Shown: piece after piece, positions 1-10,228 of the stretch
Layout: the number at the start of each line of letters is the position of its first letter
Position numbering within the stretch: the first letter of the stretch is position 1
Assembly: GCF_958295425.1 (NCBI RefSeq)
Contig: NC_081141.1
Coordinates: 15,037,204-15,101,203, forward strand
Source: Solea solea
Lineage: Eukaryota; Chordata; Actinopteri; Pleuronectiformes; Soleidae
DNA: 64,000 nucleotides
Direction of reading: 5' to 3'
The notes under the pieces: model-generated
What the model was told of the DNA's origin: nothing
Seen by the model: the letters and a program-made list of their open reading frames with translations, nothing else
Databases searched by the model: none
Program-made: the position numbers and the translations under genes

Positions 1-480
1 AGACAACGAAACTCTTATAACAACCAAACTTGCTATGATTGATGATGGGTCATTGCTGAAAATGGTACATTTTGAAAACAGCACCTCCTGGTGGAAGCAG
101 AAAACACTAAAATAACAAACTGTTACAACTTTGCAAATACTGGTCCAACGTGAACCAAACTTGTTAGGATTGATGATAGTCTGGCCCTGAAGACATCTAT
201 ATGAAAATTTTCAACTGCGCCCCCTGGTGACGGCAGACAGAATTACGCTTACAGTTTTAGATGCTGCGATAGATATGCGAGACCCCAGACCCATCCTGAA
301 CATGTCCGTAAAAGATTACCTCCCCACAGGAAGTAGAAGCACGAAACAGGAAGTAAAGTGTAACATTGTCCGATCTGCATGAAACTTGATATGCGAGTCA
401 AGGGACCTTCCCTGAACACGTTTACGGACACGCCTTCCACCCAACAGGAAGTAACATTGCGCAGGGATGCCACTGAAAAT
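1..480. repeat. Dispersed repeat, copy A
   Basis: This stretch is repeated in the same orientation at 14520-14900. Both copies share the blocks AACCAAACTT, GATGATGGGT, the CTCCTGGTGG/CCCCCTGGTGA motifs and GAGACCCCAGACCC, with scattered substitutions and small indels. No coding frame runs through it. It is a diverged interspersed repeat of a family I cannot name, probably truncated by the window edge. Confidence 0.75.
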
Positions 481-1517
481 AACTAGTACCGCAAGCGGTG
501 AATGAACGGGAGATGAGCTAGAGGCTATATGGCTAATTTTTAAATTACTTTGTTCTATATAATACAAATAATTAAAACCAACTGACATTTGAGAACATCA
601 TTTCCAGGTTTGAGAAACAATGATCAACATTTTTCAACATTTTCTGGTCCAAGGAATTGAAAAAATAAAAAATAAAAAATCAGCCCCCTTCTCCACAAAA
701 GCATCATCAAACAACCAAAATGTCAGTCGTCTCTTCTTCCTGTCAAATTCATGATGCACTGGATGCTGATACTGGAAGAATCGTCTCCTCACCCCTCTCT
801 CCACCTTGGGACACCAGTGTTTGCAGCTTGCAACAAGCCACTGACTTCTTTGTCTACCTCTCAGTTGTCCCAAGTCTGATCTTTACTTTGGGAAACATCT
901 TGTACATCTGTGCCTCACACTTTGGTGTTTTATTTAACTGCTGAATATTTTCCTGCACTAATGTGTGGAGCATTATCTGGCTGTGATTCATCACATCACC
1001 TACCTGAGGCTGAGACAGTCAGAAATATAAGCATTGCATGTGTGGCTGCTCATATTGCTGCTGGTGTTAATGGTACTGCAACACTGTTCAAATAACTATT
1101 TGAATAGCACTTTTCAAAACAACTCTACAAAGTGCTTTCCATAGTCGAAAAATAAAACCTTTAAGCGTAAAATGGTAAAGACAGAATTAAAAGATAAAAC
1201 GAAAAGCCAGATGAAATAAAATAGTAAAAATACATCTGTAGTTAAAAGAAGGCATTTTAAAGCAAGTAGTCTAAAGAATTCCACATCTTTAAGTTCAAAG
1301 CACTAACTTGTCAAAATAACACTCATCACAGAAAAAATACAAGTCAACCATAAAGTTAAGAAAAAAGTTTTACTTGATATAAAGAAGGCAATAAATACAA
1401 GTTTTCAATGTCTAATATTACAAGCTGAAAGTAGCAGTGTCTGTATCTTAGTGTGGTGATGCATCACATGTACAGTGTTTTGTCATGTGTGGTTGTGGGT
1501 CAGTAGGGACGGGGGGG
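481..1517. other. Unassigned, AT-rich
   Basis: I see no gene here. Short open frames at 720-1095 lack splice sites or family resemblance. The stretch lies downstream of the tentative minus-strand gene that ends at 1518 and could hold its 3' UTR. Confidence 0.4.
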
Positions 1518-4357
1518 TTAAAGTCCATTTAAAAAAAATCTAAAAAATCTCTGTGACCATGTCCTGTTGGGCAGAGTGACGTAGCAGCCATTGAGGCATG
1601 TATACAGTTTGGCAGGGTCCAACATCTAACAAAAAATAAAATAAATAAGAGTCAGCACACTTTAGTATTAGGTAAATATGGATTAAACATATTGATTACC
1701 ATCTGAAAGAACGTACCTGAAGACATCCCGTGGGAAAGGTTGGTTCATCTTGGGCGAAGTCCTAGTCGTAGAAGGGTCGGTTCATCTTGGGCTAGGTTAT
1801 CACTGCAGGCATCCACAACGGGACTTCTCCAGGTCGTGGTGTCCAACATGGAGTCCTCTGATCCAGGAATGTGCTGCAGCCTTCATCTCTTCAAAACATG
1901 GAAGAATTTGATCAGTCACAAGAAAAAAAAAAAATAAGTAAACAAATGACAAATCTTCAGGTAGCTCACCTGGTCCAGTGTGACAGGTTCTCACATCCAG
2001 TCAGAGCTTACCGATGGATGCCCTCCCTCACCTATACCTGCCTTTCCTGTCCTACACTGACAGTTACAAGCAATCTTTGGCAGCCATTTGGGATGATGCT
2101 AACCCCAACGTCTTGGTTGGGCTGCATGAAAAACTGTAAATCTCCCAGTTGCCCAGACAAACGTTCCTTTCTAAATTCCGTAGCCTCGCCACAAAAAGGT
2201 CCTCTGCTGAAACCCTCATTTTGCTAAGCATGAAATCAATTCCACTTTCCTGTCCTCAGATCTCCTTTTCTCTCCCTGCAGCCTTTCAACAGCCATTGCT
2301 GTTGTAACATCTGCAAGAGGCAGCAGTTTCACAATTCAGAGCTTCTTGTGTGTTTAGCAAGATGTGGCACCAGAGTATTGACAAAGCAGACACCTGAAAA
2401 TGCTTGACCCCAATTTAAACAAATGCTTCACCATCTACAAGTGATGTGATGTGATTTACACTACAAACCTGCCGATTCCAATCCTTTGTTTCGGAGGAAG
2501 TTAAATGCATATCACGACAGGCTGAGTCACAAAATCAGATGGATCCTTGTCTGATTTTGGAAACGGCACAGCCATGGTATGCCACTCAGTCAGGATCCGT
2601 GGCCAGATTTCCTCACACACAGAGAAGAAGGGGAAGGACGAAATGCCTTACCATGTTACGAGTCGACTCAATTTACCTTGTTCTCTGTTGTGTGAAGAAG
2701 ACCCAGCTCATAAAATCTTGACTGATTTAAAAATTGAGCAATTAAATAACTCAAACATCGATGCTGTTGGGTCATGCAGAGAGCTTGCGATCTTTTGCAT
2801 GGTTTCCCAAACATTTAGAGGTCAGGTTACTGACCCCAAGAATGTCAAATTCAATGATTTTTTTTCTTTGTCCTAAACTGATGAACCATTTGGGTAAATT
2901 AGATCAAGCATTTAAAAGGTGTTTACATTGTTAGTACTCTAATGAGACTTCTTACCCAACACATGAAGACGCAGTGAATCAGGATACGGCTACCTTTAGC
3001 AGATGCAACAGCAACAGTGGGTGGTGGAAGGCTGCAGGGAGAAAAAAGTTTGATATGGAGACAAGTTGGAGGAATCATTTAATGCATAACTCAACAAGAG
3101 TTAAAGCGGAGAGAAACTTTAGGGTAAGTATACAAAAATCAGGAGGAACTTCGCCAACACATCTAAGAGATAGCAGTTTCTCATGCAACCAACCGAGACA
3201 TTGGGATTAAGCATCTATGACACTACAAGCTGCCTAAATTGTGAAATTTTAAAGAAAGTCATGGGTAATAACGGACTACAGACACTTGTTCGCTGAAATA
3301 GCTAGTGTATGATGAGACGTTAACCCTATGCTCTATCAAAAATCCCACTAAGTCATAAAGTCCTATCATTTCAACCAGCTGCCAGCTTTGCAAATAAGAG
3401 GCAAAAGACCACTTGTGTTTACACGTTTACATGATCACTGTTAACCACAAAGCTCCAGACACCAAGTCAATCCAAAAAACAAATCAAATAACGAAAAATA
3501 AATTAAAAAGCTGCAGCTGCTCACTCCTGCTACAAGAGGGTACTTGAACAGTCTTTAACATTAAGCCAAATTCTGTCTGATTTCTGTCTGAATTCAGCCC
3601 ACAGAATAAAAGTTTTATTTCACGTCATCGTAGCGAAAGATAAAAAGTAATAATAATAATAATAGATTTTATTTGTATTTCACTTAAATAATCCGAGTTG
3701 TCTCTCTGCCAGGTTTGTGTCCTCCTAAAGAAAAGAAACGCGCTCTAATCCTGCAACCTACAATCTGATTTTTGAAAGAAACTATGCAGGATAGCCCTGT
3801 ATCCCTAAGGCGAGTAACGCATAGTTTTGCAGGGGAAGATAAAAATCCCCTGCTGGGAGGCCTCCCAACATGACGCGCAAAAAGACTATGAACACAAAAA
3901 GGTTCAACTCCTTTAGAGGGAAATAAACTTGGCAAAGTGAGACAAGTCAGCATTAATATTGAATTTGATTTCAGTTAGCGACTACAAAGGCTGATGGCAG
4001 TGCGTAAAGTTTAAGACTTAAACAGATATCAAAAGTGTGCCAACAAATGCCAGATTTAAAGTATATCATAACATTATCCATGGGCTGAATAACACCTACA
4101 ATCTAATGTGACTACACTTGCATATAAATCAAAAGTTTAGCTTCATAATCAAAAAATCAGGAACCAGTTATCTTATCAAAGCAATTACCAGTTGAGAATA
4201 AAAGACCTGGTATAGCTCATCATAATCAATAACTACATTTTTACAGCACTTTGAAAGAACTTAAGACAACTTTAGACAAGCTACAGTAAACTTTGATGCA
4301 TTTACTTCGGGATTCATCAGCTTCCACATTTGGCAACAGTCCAAGTTGCAACTATGA

Positions 4358-4402
<45 letters not shown>

Positions 4403-4579
4403 CATAATTTCCTGCAGAAATCAGACACCTCAAGACTAATCAACTTTAAAATCATCCATATAAGACTAAAAAAGTGACTAAATCCGACACACAGGACAGA
4501 CAGATACCATACACACAAGACAGACGGATACCACACACACAAGACAGACGGATACCGCACACACACGCGCGCACACACG

Positions 4580-4644
<65 letters not shown>

Positions 4645-7600
4645 CAGAGCAGGTATAGTAATGGCACAGCGGCCAAGCAAGAAAGAAAAACTGCACTTAA
4701 CATTTGAAATTTTAAACTAAAACGCAATCTAATTAAGATGGACATGCAGGGATGTCGGTGCTCCTCTTGACTGATGCTAGAAGAAAAGTACAGGTTAGTT
4801 CACTTACTGTGCATGGACGCGGAAGGCACCCATGTTTGTCTATGTAAAATGACTATACGCGCAAGGCCACACGTACAATGACACAAGTAGGTCATGAAGG
4901 CGCGGGCACAGTTAGCGATCATGGCCTACTTGCATTAAGGGACGTATGGCAATACAAAGGCAATGGCATGGCTGCCATCCAAAGCCAGGTACTGTGTTTG
5001 TAGATCACCAGGATCTATGTTAACGTTCTAGGGCTAACAGTAGATTAATGGCCACGATGGAAAAGAGAGAGGAAAAAAAAAAAAAGGCACAACGGCCAAG
5101 AAGTCTAAGCCTTGTGACAGAGCGTACAAGGCACAACATTAATTGTATTCCTACCATCTAACTTTAACTGTACACCAACATCCATTTAAACCTCATTTAA
5201 GATCTGGTCCTCCAACATCACTATTTTATTGCTAAAGAAAACAGTTCTAGTTGATATATATTTTTTTACTTTTAGAAGTAAGGAAAGGCAAGAGAGCCAG
5301 GACAGATCGACACGGCGGCCGGAGGAGCGATGGCCCGCGGCCTGCGTATCAGTTGGAAAGAAAAAGTGTTTAAGGGCACAGAGACAAGGCAAGAAAACGC
5401 CTCCATTGAGAGGCGTGTTTTTACCTTTGCATGTAAGTTAGTTAGCTGTGGGCAGCTAGACTAGCAAGTCAGTTGCCGACACCTAAGTACCTTCACTTTC
5501 AAAAATACACAACACACAAGTTTTTTTTTGTTTATTCCCCTACTCTGCAAACCCTACTACACATGGAGGCCAAGACAGTAGCCCCCAGAGAAGAAATAAA
5601 AAAAATATGGACTCACCCTTTGTAGACGGACCTAAAAAGAAAATGTTAGTGCATTATAACTTATCAAGCATCTAAGCCCTTCAAGACACCATATCTACTT
5701 TAATGTGAACTGCTGAACATAATCATATTCTCAGACCATCTTAACTTACCAGGCATCTCAATCCCATTCATTCAGAGAGAGAATTTCAAACACTCCATCA
5801 GTAACCTCATTCTTTCAAATCACTCGCTCAGCAGTTCCACAAAAATATAACTAACGAGGACCAGATTTACATCTTACAAATTCAGACCACCCAATAAAGT
5901 GGACAGGAACATACAAAACCAACCTGTGGCAAATGCTCCATGTAAAACCCTCAGCTATTTGACAGATGGAAAGCAGGAGAATAAAAAGAACGTGGCCATG
6001 ATGCACAATGCAGAGAGATGTAGGCACAGCGGCCAAGAAAGAGTGGGGACACAGCGGCCACCCAGAATTAAAGCATGACACCTACTATTTGACGATCTTC
6101 ATGAAGATCAATCTGGGGGGAAAAAACAAACAAATAACAAAAAAATGTTTGAGTCCAGTCTCCAGCCTTGACAATGTTCAAGTTCATACTGGTGTAAAAT
6201 AACTAGGTAAGGTTTTCTAGAATGTGGTTGTATGAGGTACAGACATGGTTCACCCAGCCTGAGATATAAAGACTCACTTTCAGTGAAAACATTTCTGCCA
6301 GCACAAATTCTATTCTAAGGCCCCGTTGACACGAGGGCACTTGCTGGTAAAAACTACAAAATATTTTATCGGAAGTGCCTTTCATTTAGACGGTAACAGC
6401 GTTTTGGGGGCTTAAAAACACAAAAATCTGAAACCACCCTCCAGAGTGGAACACTTGAATACGCTCCGCCGTATCGTCTCCGTCTACACTGGCAAGATGC
6501 AAAACACTGCTCAGATCTGCTCACGTCGCGTATGCGTTTACATCACATACATGCGCCAGTACAGGGAAATAAACAAACATGTCGGATTATTTCCATGGGA
6601 CGGACCTTCAAGCTGCTCTGGCAGCTCTAATAAACGTACAGGAGTCTTTGCACGAAATGTAGAGGATATGTATAGATAATATTGCCATGATTTGCTTTTC
6701 GTGGAGAGGAAGGAAGATTCTGCACATGCGCTGATACATGGTGGTGTTGTGTGATAGTGTATCACAGCGCTACCTAGCCGCCTGGCATAGCATCACCGTA
6801 TGCATGCAGATTTCCTCCCAAAAACGCTTGTCTAAACGCGGAATAGAAAAGTGAAGACGCGACGCCACTTTAGTGTCTTCTGTTCAGACCGTCATCATGT
6901 AAAACGTAGCCTAACAGTGAAACAAAGAAATTAACATAATCACAAGTGATGTAGAATAAAGTTGATTAAGATTTAAGGAATGCCTTTTAAGTTCAAGTAA
7001 AGAAATGTCAGTAGCCACACTCTTTAAAAACACAAAAAAACTTATATTATACAAGTGTGATTAAATTAATATGATATATTGCCATCAGTTAAATACATTA
7101 TGAAAATGAGCCATAACATTTTCAATGACGTAGTAAATTATCTCTAAAGGTGTTACTCACCTTTTTTTGACAGCCTCAGGCTTTTGTACATGGCGGGTCC
7201 GACCAGGTCTCCGTGAGCAGGAAGCAGGTTGTTCCTTAAGAATAAAAAAAATAAAAAGGTTTGTATTTTAATGACTACATTAAAAGTTTAGAATTATAAG
7301 AGACATGTATAACCCTGAATCTGTTTTTAAACATTTATGATAATGGATTGGTTTTAGTGTTTGAGTTTCAGATTTTTTTTATTTTGTTAAATGTGAATAT
7401 TTCCTAATTGCTTTGCTCTATTTAAACAATCATTGAAAACAAATAATTTAAGAATATAACTGAATTTAGAAAAAGTGAACAACATTTAACATTTTATAGA
7501 CCAAACATGAAAATAAATCAAAGGTTAATAAAAACAGAAATTAGTTGCAGCCCCATTCAAACCAATGATTTAACTGCTGTAACCAGACAAAACGGCTGCC

Positions 7601-9710
7601 AATTTAGATAACAGCTGACAATGAGGCACAGCTTGAATATTGAGCTAAGGCTAATATTGAGCAAATAAATTAAGCTTATATAAGTTAAGCATAAAATGAA
7701 GCACAGCTCGCAACAAGTGTGGTCTCTTCCCAATCAAAATTGTGTACTTAATGAGCTAGAGTAACATTTTCATCCAAGTGACCTGAATTCCGCGCTGGAA
7801 GAATAACATGTGTCTATGTGCAGCGGCAGCGAGACAGGTGTGAGGTGAATGCCCAAGGACCGTCTGCAAAGTGCGTCTCTGAAAACACAAGCTTGACCAA
7901 AAAAATCAATAGGTTCACTGCTCTTAACTGTAGTGCTACAGAAACCACCTCGGACAAAGATGTACTTCCCCCCCCCACACTACACCTCTTATTTTGGACA
8001 ATAAATGATTTAAAACAATTTTGGTGAATTTGTATTTCAAATAATTTTCAATAGCTTTTCTACTGTACATTGTACAGTCACCAAAATCACCTCATACAAA
8101 GATGACCTTCCCATGGTCATACTACAGCTCTTATTTTGGACAAAAAATGCTTTTAAACAATTTTGGTGAATTTTTATTGCAAATAATTTAATAACTTTGC
8201 TACTGTACATTGTACAATCACCAAAATCACCCCATGCAAAGATGACCTTCCCATGGTCATACTAACACTCTTATTTTGGACAAAAAATGCTTTTAAACAA
8301 TTATATGGAAATTTTATTTCAAATAATTTTCAATAACTTTTCTATTGTACATTGTACAATCACCAAAATCACCTCATATAAAGATCACCTTCACATGGTC
8401 ATACTACACAATGGAGCCCTAGGAGAAATTTATTTTTTATATATAAAAAAAGAAATATACATGACTAGACATGAAAAACTATTGAATTACAGTTCAAGGA
8501 AAAGTAGAAATAAAGAAAATGGCTCCCAGTTACAAAGTCTCTATGTTTCGGTAGTTGAAGGGCAAGGCCAATAAAGAAAATGTCTATGCATTGCTTGAAA
8601 CAACCAACTTCTCTCAAGGGAAACACATTTCTCTGTTACCTGCATATGACTGTGTTAATTATATAATTTATAATTATAAAATTATAATTTGTCTTTATTA
8701 ATCCCCCTTAGGGGAAATTATTCTCTGCATTTGACCCATCCTAGAATTAGGAGCAGTACACCAACAACCAGAGGGTAGAGAATGTTCTTGTGCATATGGC
8801 CCAAGAAGGCCTCGGTCTGGGCAGCACATGGGTCCTGCTGAAATTATACAGTGAAGAGATGGCAGAGGCCTGGTGGCCCAATCCATTACAGCTTTTACTA
8901 CAGGACTTGCATTCCCATTCATTAAAAATCATGCTGTAAGGTTACCTGTAACTACTGACCTGTTACCTAGAATTTTGCTATTATCAAATACACATTATCA
9001 AAACCATTATCAGTTTACTGATACTATAAAAGTATTTTTGTCTCTATCCAGTTCAGTTGGGTTGTTGGTGTAATATACTGTAAGTACATTTATCATCTAT
9101 AAACACAGAAGTGTATTTGGCTCCCTTTCTTTTTTTAAATTAATTTACACATTGAAATTACTACAGCCACTGTTAATTTTGAAGCTGGATAAGCTGACTG
9201 TCAATCAGTTAGCACTCATTTTTACCAACAGCTGGTAATTTGTAAAGGTACTCTTTTAACAACTTGAATATTGACCACCCCAACCCTAAAAAGGCATTCA
9301 CAGTTTTTCTGATGTTATATGATGACTGCACCTTTAATGTAATTTGGTAAAATAAGTTCATCCTTAAAAATCTGATTTGAAATAAAAATTCATCAAAATT
9401 GCTTTTATGCTTTTCTCCAAAATGAGAGTTGTAGTATGACCATGGGAAGGTCATCTTTGTATGAGGTGATGTTGGTGACTGTACAATGCACAGTAGCAAA
9501 GTTATTGAACATAATTTGAAATAAGAATTCCGTAAAATTGTTCAAAAGCATTTTTTTTTTTGTCAAAATAAGAGTTGTAGTACAACCATGGGAAGGTTAT
9601 CTTTGTGTGAGGTGATTGTGGGGGCTACTGGGAACTTGACAAAAGTCACTCACCATTCTGGACGGGCCACCAATCTGGACCAGGTCGAACACGCCATCCT
9701 GGAGCGCCAT
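1518..9710 (-). CDS. Tentative small multi-exon gene, product unknown
   Basis: The model is built from splice signals. Exon 1 is 9654-9710 (57 nt, starts MALQDGVFDL, donor GTGAGT). Exon 2 is 7161-7234 (74 nt, donor GTGAGT). A 15-nt microexon lies at 5617-5631 (acceptor TTTTTAG, donor GTGAGT). Exon 4 is 2956-3031 (76 nt, acceptor CTCCCTGCAG, donor GTAAGA). The terminal segment is 1518-1625 (acceptor TTTGTTAG, ends TAA). Phases agree across all joins, giving 330 nt or 109 residues. Residues 20-50 are Arg/Lys-rich; no domain is recognised. A perfect CRE lies about 50 bp upstream of the ATG, supporting a real promoter. The long introns hold repeats, and further exons may be missing: a possible one at 1974-2010 has a good donor but a weak acceptor. 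It could equally be a non-coding transcript whose first exon happens to be open. Exon 1 is the strongest part; the 3' end is the weakest. Confidence 0.35.
4363..4640. repeat. Microsatellites (TA)n and (CA)n
   Basis: A pure TA run occupies 4363-4398. A CA-rich tract with CG interruptions follows at about 4545-4640, preceded by a short tandem of a 21-bp unit containing ACAAGACAGACGGATACC (about 4485-4560). The open frames across it are low-complexity His/Thr or Cys/Val artefacts. Confidence 0.95.
6318..6910. repeat. Probable non-autonomous DNA transposon
   Basis: The block starts with GGCCCCGTTGACACGAG and ends with TTCAGACCGTCATCATG. It is richer in CpG than its surroundings, with several AAAACGC/CGTTTT motifs. 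Blocks beginning GGCCCCGTTNACACGA are common in fish genomes as short elements without a gene. No transposase is present here. The ends are approximate. Confidence 0.4.
7236..7925. other. Unassigned, AT-rich
   Basis: This is AT-rich intronic sequence of the tentative minus-strand gene. No exon, repeat or RNA gene is recognised. Confidence 0.5.
7925..9630. mobile_element. Foldback-type element with tandem-repeat arms
   Basis: The left arm (about 7925-8410) holds nearly four copies of a ~125-bp unit containing CATTGTACAATCACCAAAATC, GATGACCTTCCCATGGTCAT and CTTATTTTGGACAAAAAATG. The right arm (about 9390-9630) holds nearly two copies of the same unit in inverse orientation, with ATGACCATGGGAAGGTCATC. 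About 1 kb of unrelated DNA separates them. Inverted arms made of tandem units are typical of foldback elements. There is no transposase gene, so it would be non-autonomous. It lies in intron 1 of the tentative minus-strand gene. Confidence 0.7.
8690..8935. repeat. Common fish interspersed repeat inside the foldback spacer
   Basis: It starts with a small palindrome, AATCCCCCTTAGGGGAAATT, followed by CTCTGCATTTGACCCATCCTA and a GGAGCAGT block. This signature is familiar from many teleost intergenic regions. It has no coding capacity. The right end is uncertain. Confidence 0.5.
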
Positions 9711-9775
9711 GCTAATTTTTTATACAGGAGCTGATGCAGCGACCACCTTTTCGGCGTCTGACGTCACGCCGCGGT
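9711..9775 (-). promoter_or_regulatory. CRE-containing promoter of the minus-strand gene
   Basis: A perfect palindromic CRE, TGACGTCA, sits at 9759-9766 in a short CpG-rich patch (CGCCGCGG). It lies about 50 bp upstream of the ATG at 9710. CREB/ATF sites this close to start sites are typical of vertebrate promoters. A TATAAAA on the minus strand at about 9716-9722 is probably too near the ATG to act as the TATA box. Confidence 0.5.
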
Positions 9776-9818
9776 AGTTTACTTTTTTTCTTCTCTTTTT
9801 TAAAGTTCCCTCTTTCTT

Positions 9819-9860
9819 TTTTGAGGTTTTATGGCGGTTGGTGCATTACCGCCACAAGTT
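9819..9860 (-). repeat. LINE 3' fragment (left copy)
   Basis: The block GAGGTTTTATGGCGGTTGG plus GTGCATTACCGCCAC matches the block at 13731-13785 (GAGGTTTCATGGCGGTTGG, GTGCATTAGCGCCACC), apart from a missing stretch of about 17 nt. The right copy continues into LINE coding sequence, so this is a short relic of the same 3' UTR, read on the minus strand. Confidence 0.55.
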
Positions 9861-10024
9861 CTCACCTCCCCAAGTAGTTAAGCAGCAGACACCTTCTTCG
9901 CGTCTTTTTTTTTTACGTTCCACAACTGGTGCAGCTTCTCTTCAAAGTAACATCACGGAACTGTTGGCTGATTGAAAAACACCTGCGCGAAGACGAGCAG
10001 GTGTGTTCAATCTCCTCTTTATGC

Positions 10025-10217
10025 GAGAAGGGTCTAGCTGCAGACCCGCAGACCACTCAACGAAACGCCCCTTTACTCAACGAAACGCCCCTTCACTCAA
10101 CGAAACGCCCCTTTACTCAACGAAACGCCTCCTCACACTCAACGAAACACCCCCTCACACTACCCGACACTCTGATTGGCTCTCAAGAGACTGCGTCTGA
10201 AACGTGATGAAGTTTAC
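10025..10217 (+). repeat. Left terminal inverted repeat
   Basis: The order from outside is a near-palindrome (GGGTCTAGCTGCAGACCC), five tandem copies of a ~20-bp unit (ACTCAACGAAACGCCCCTTT with C/T variants), then CTCTGATTGGCTCTCAAGAG and a GTGATGA..GTTTAC block. The ATTGG is an inverted CCAAT box. It ends 11 bp before the ATG of the internal gene, so it probably holds the promoter and 5' UTR. Confidence 0.8.
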
Positions 10218-10228
10218 GTTGACCGAGT

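Noticed and set aside
4261..4707. Long Cys/Val- or His/Thr-rich frames on both strands
   Set aside because: They are translations of a (CA)n microsatellite and flanking tandem, open in several frames by composition only.
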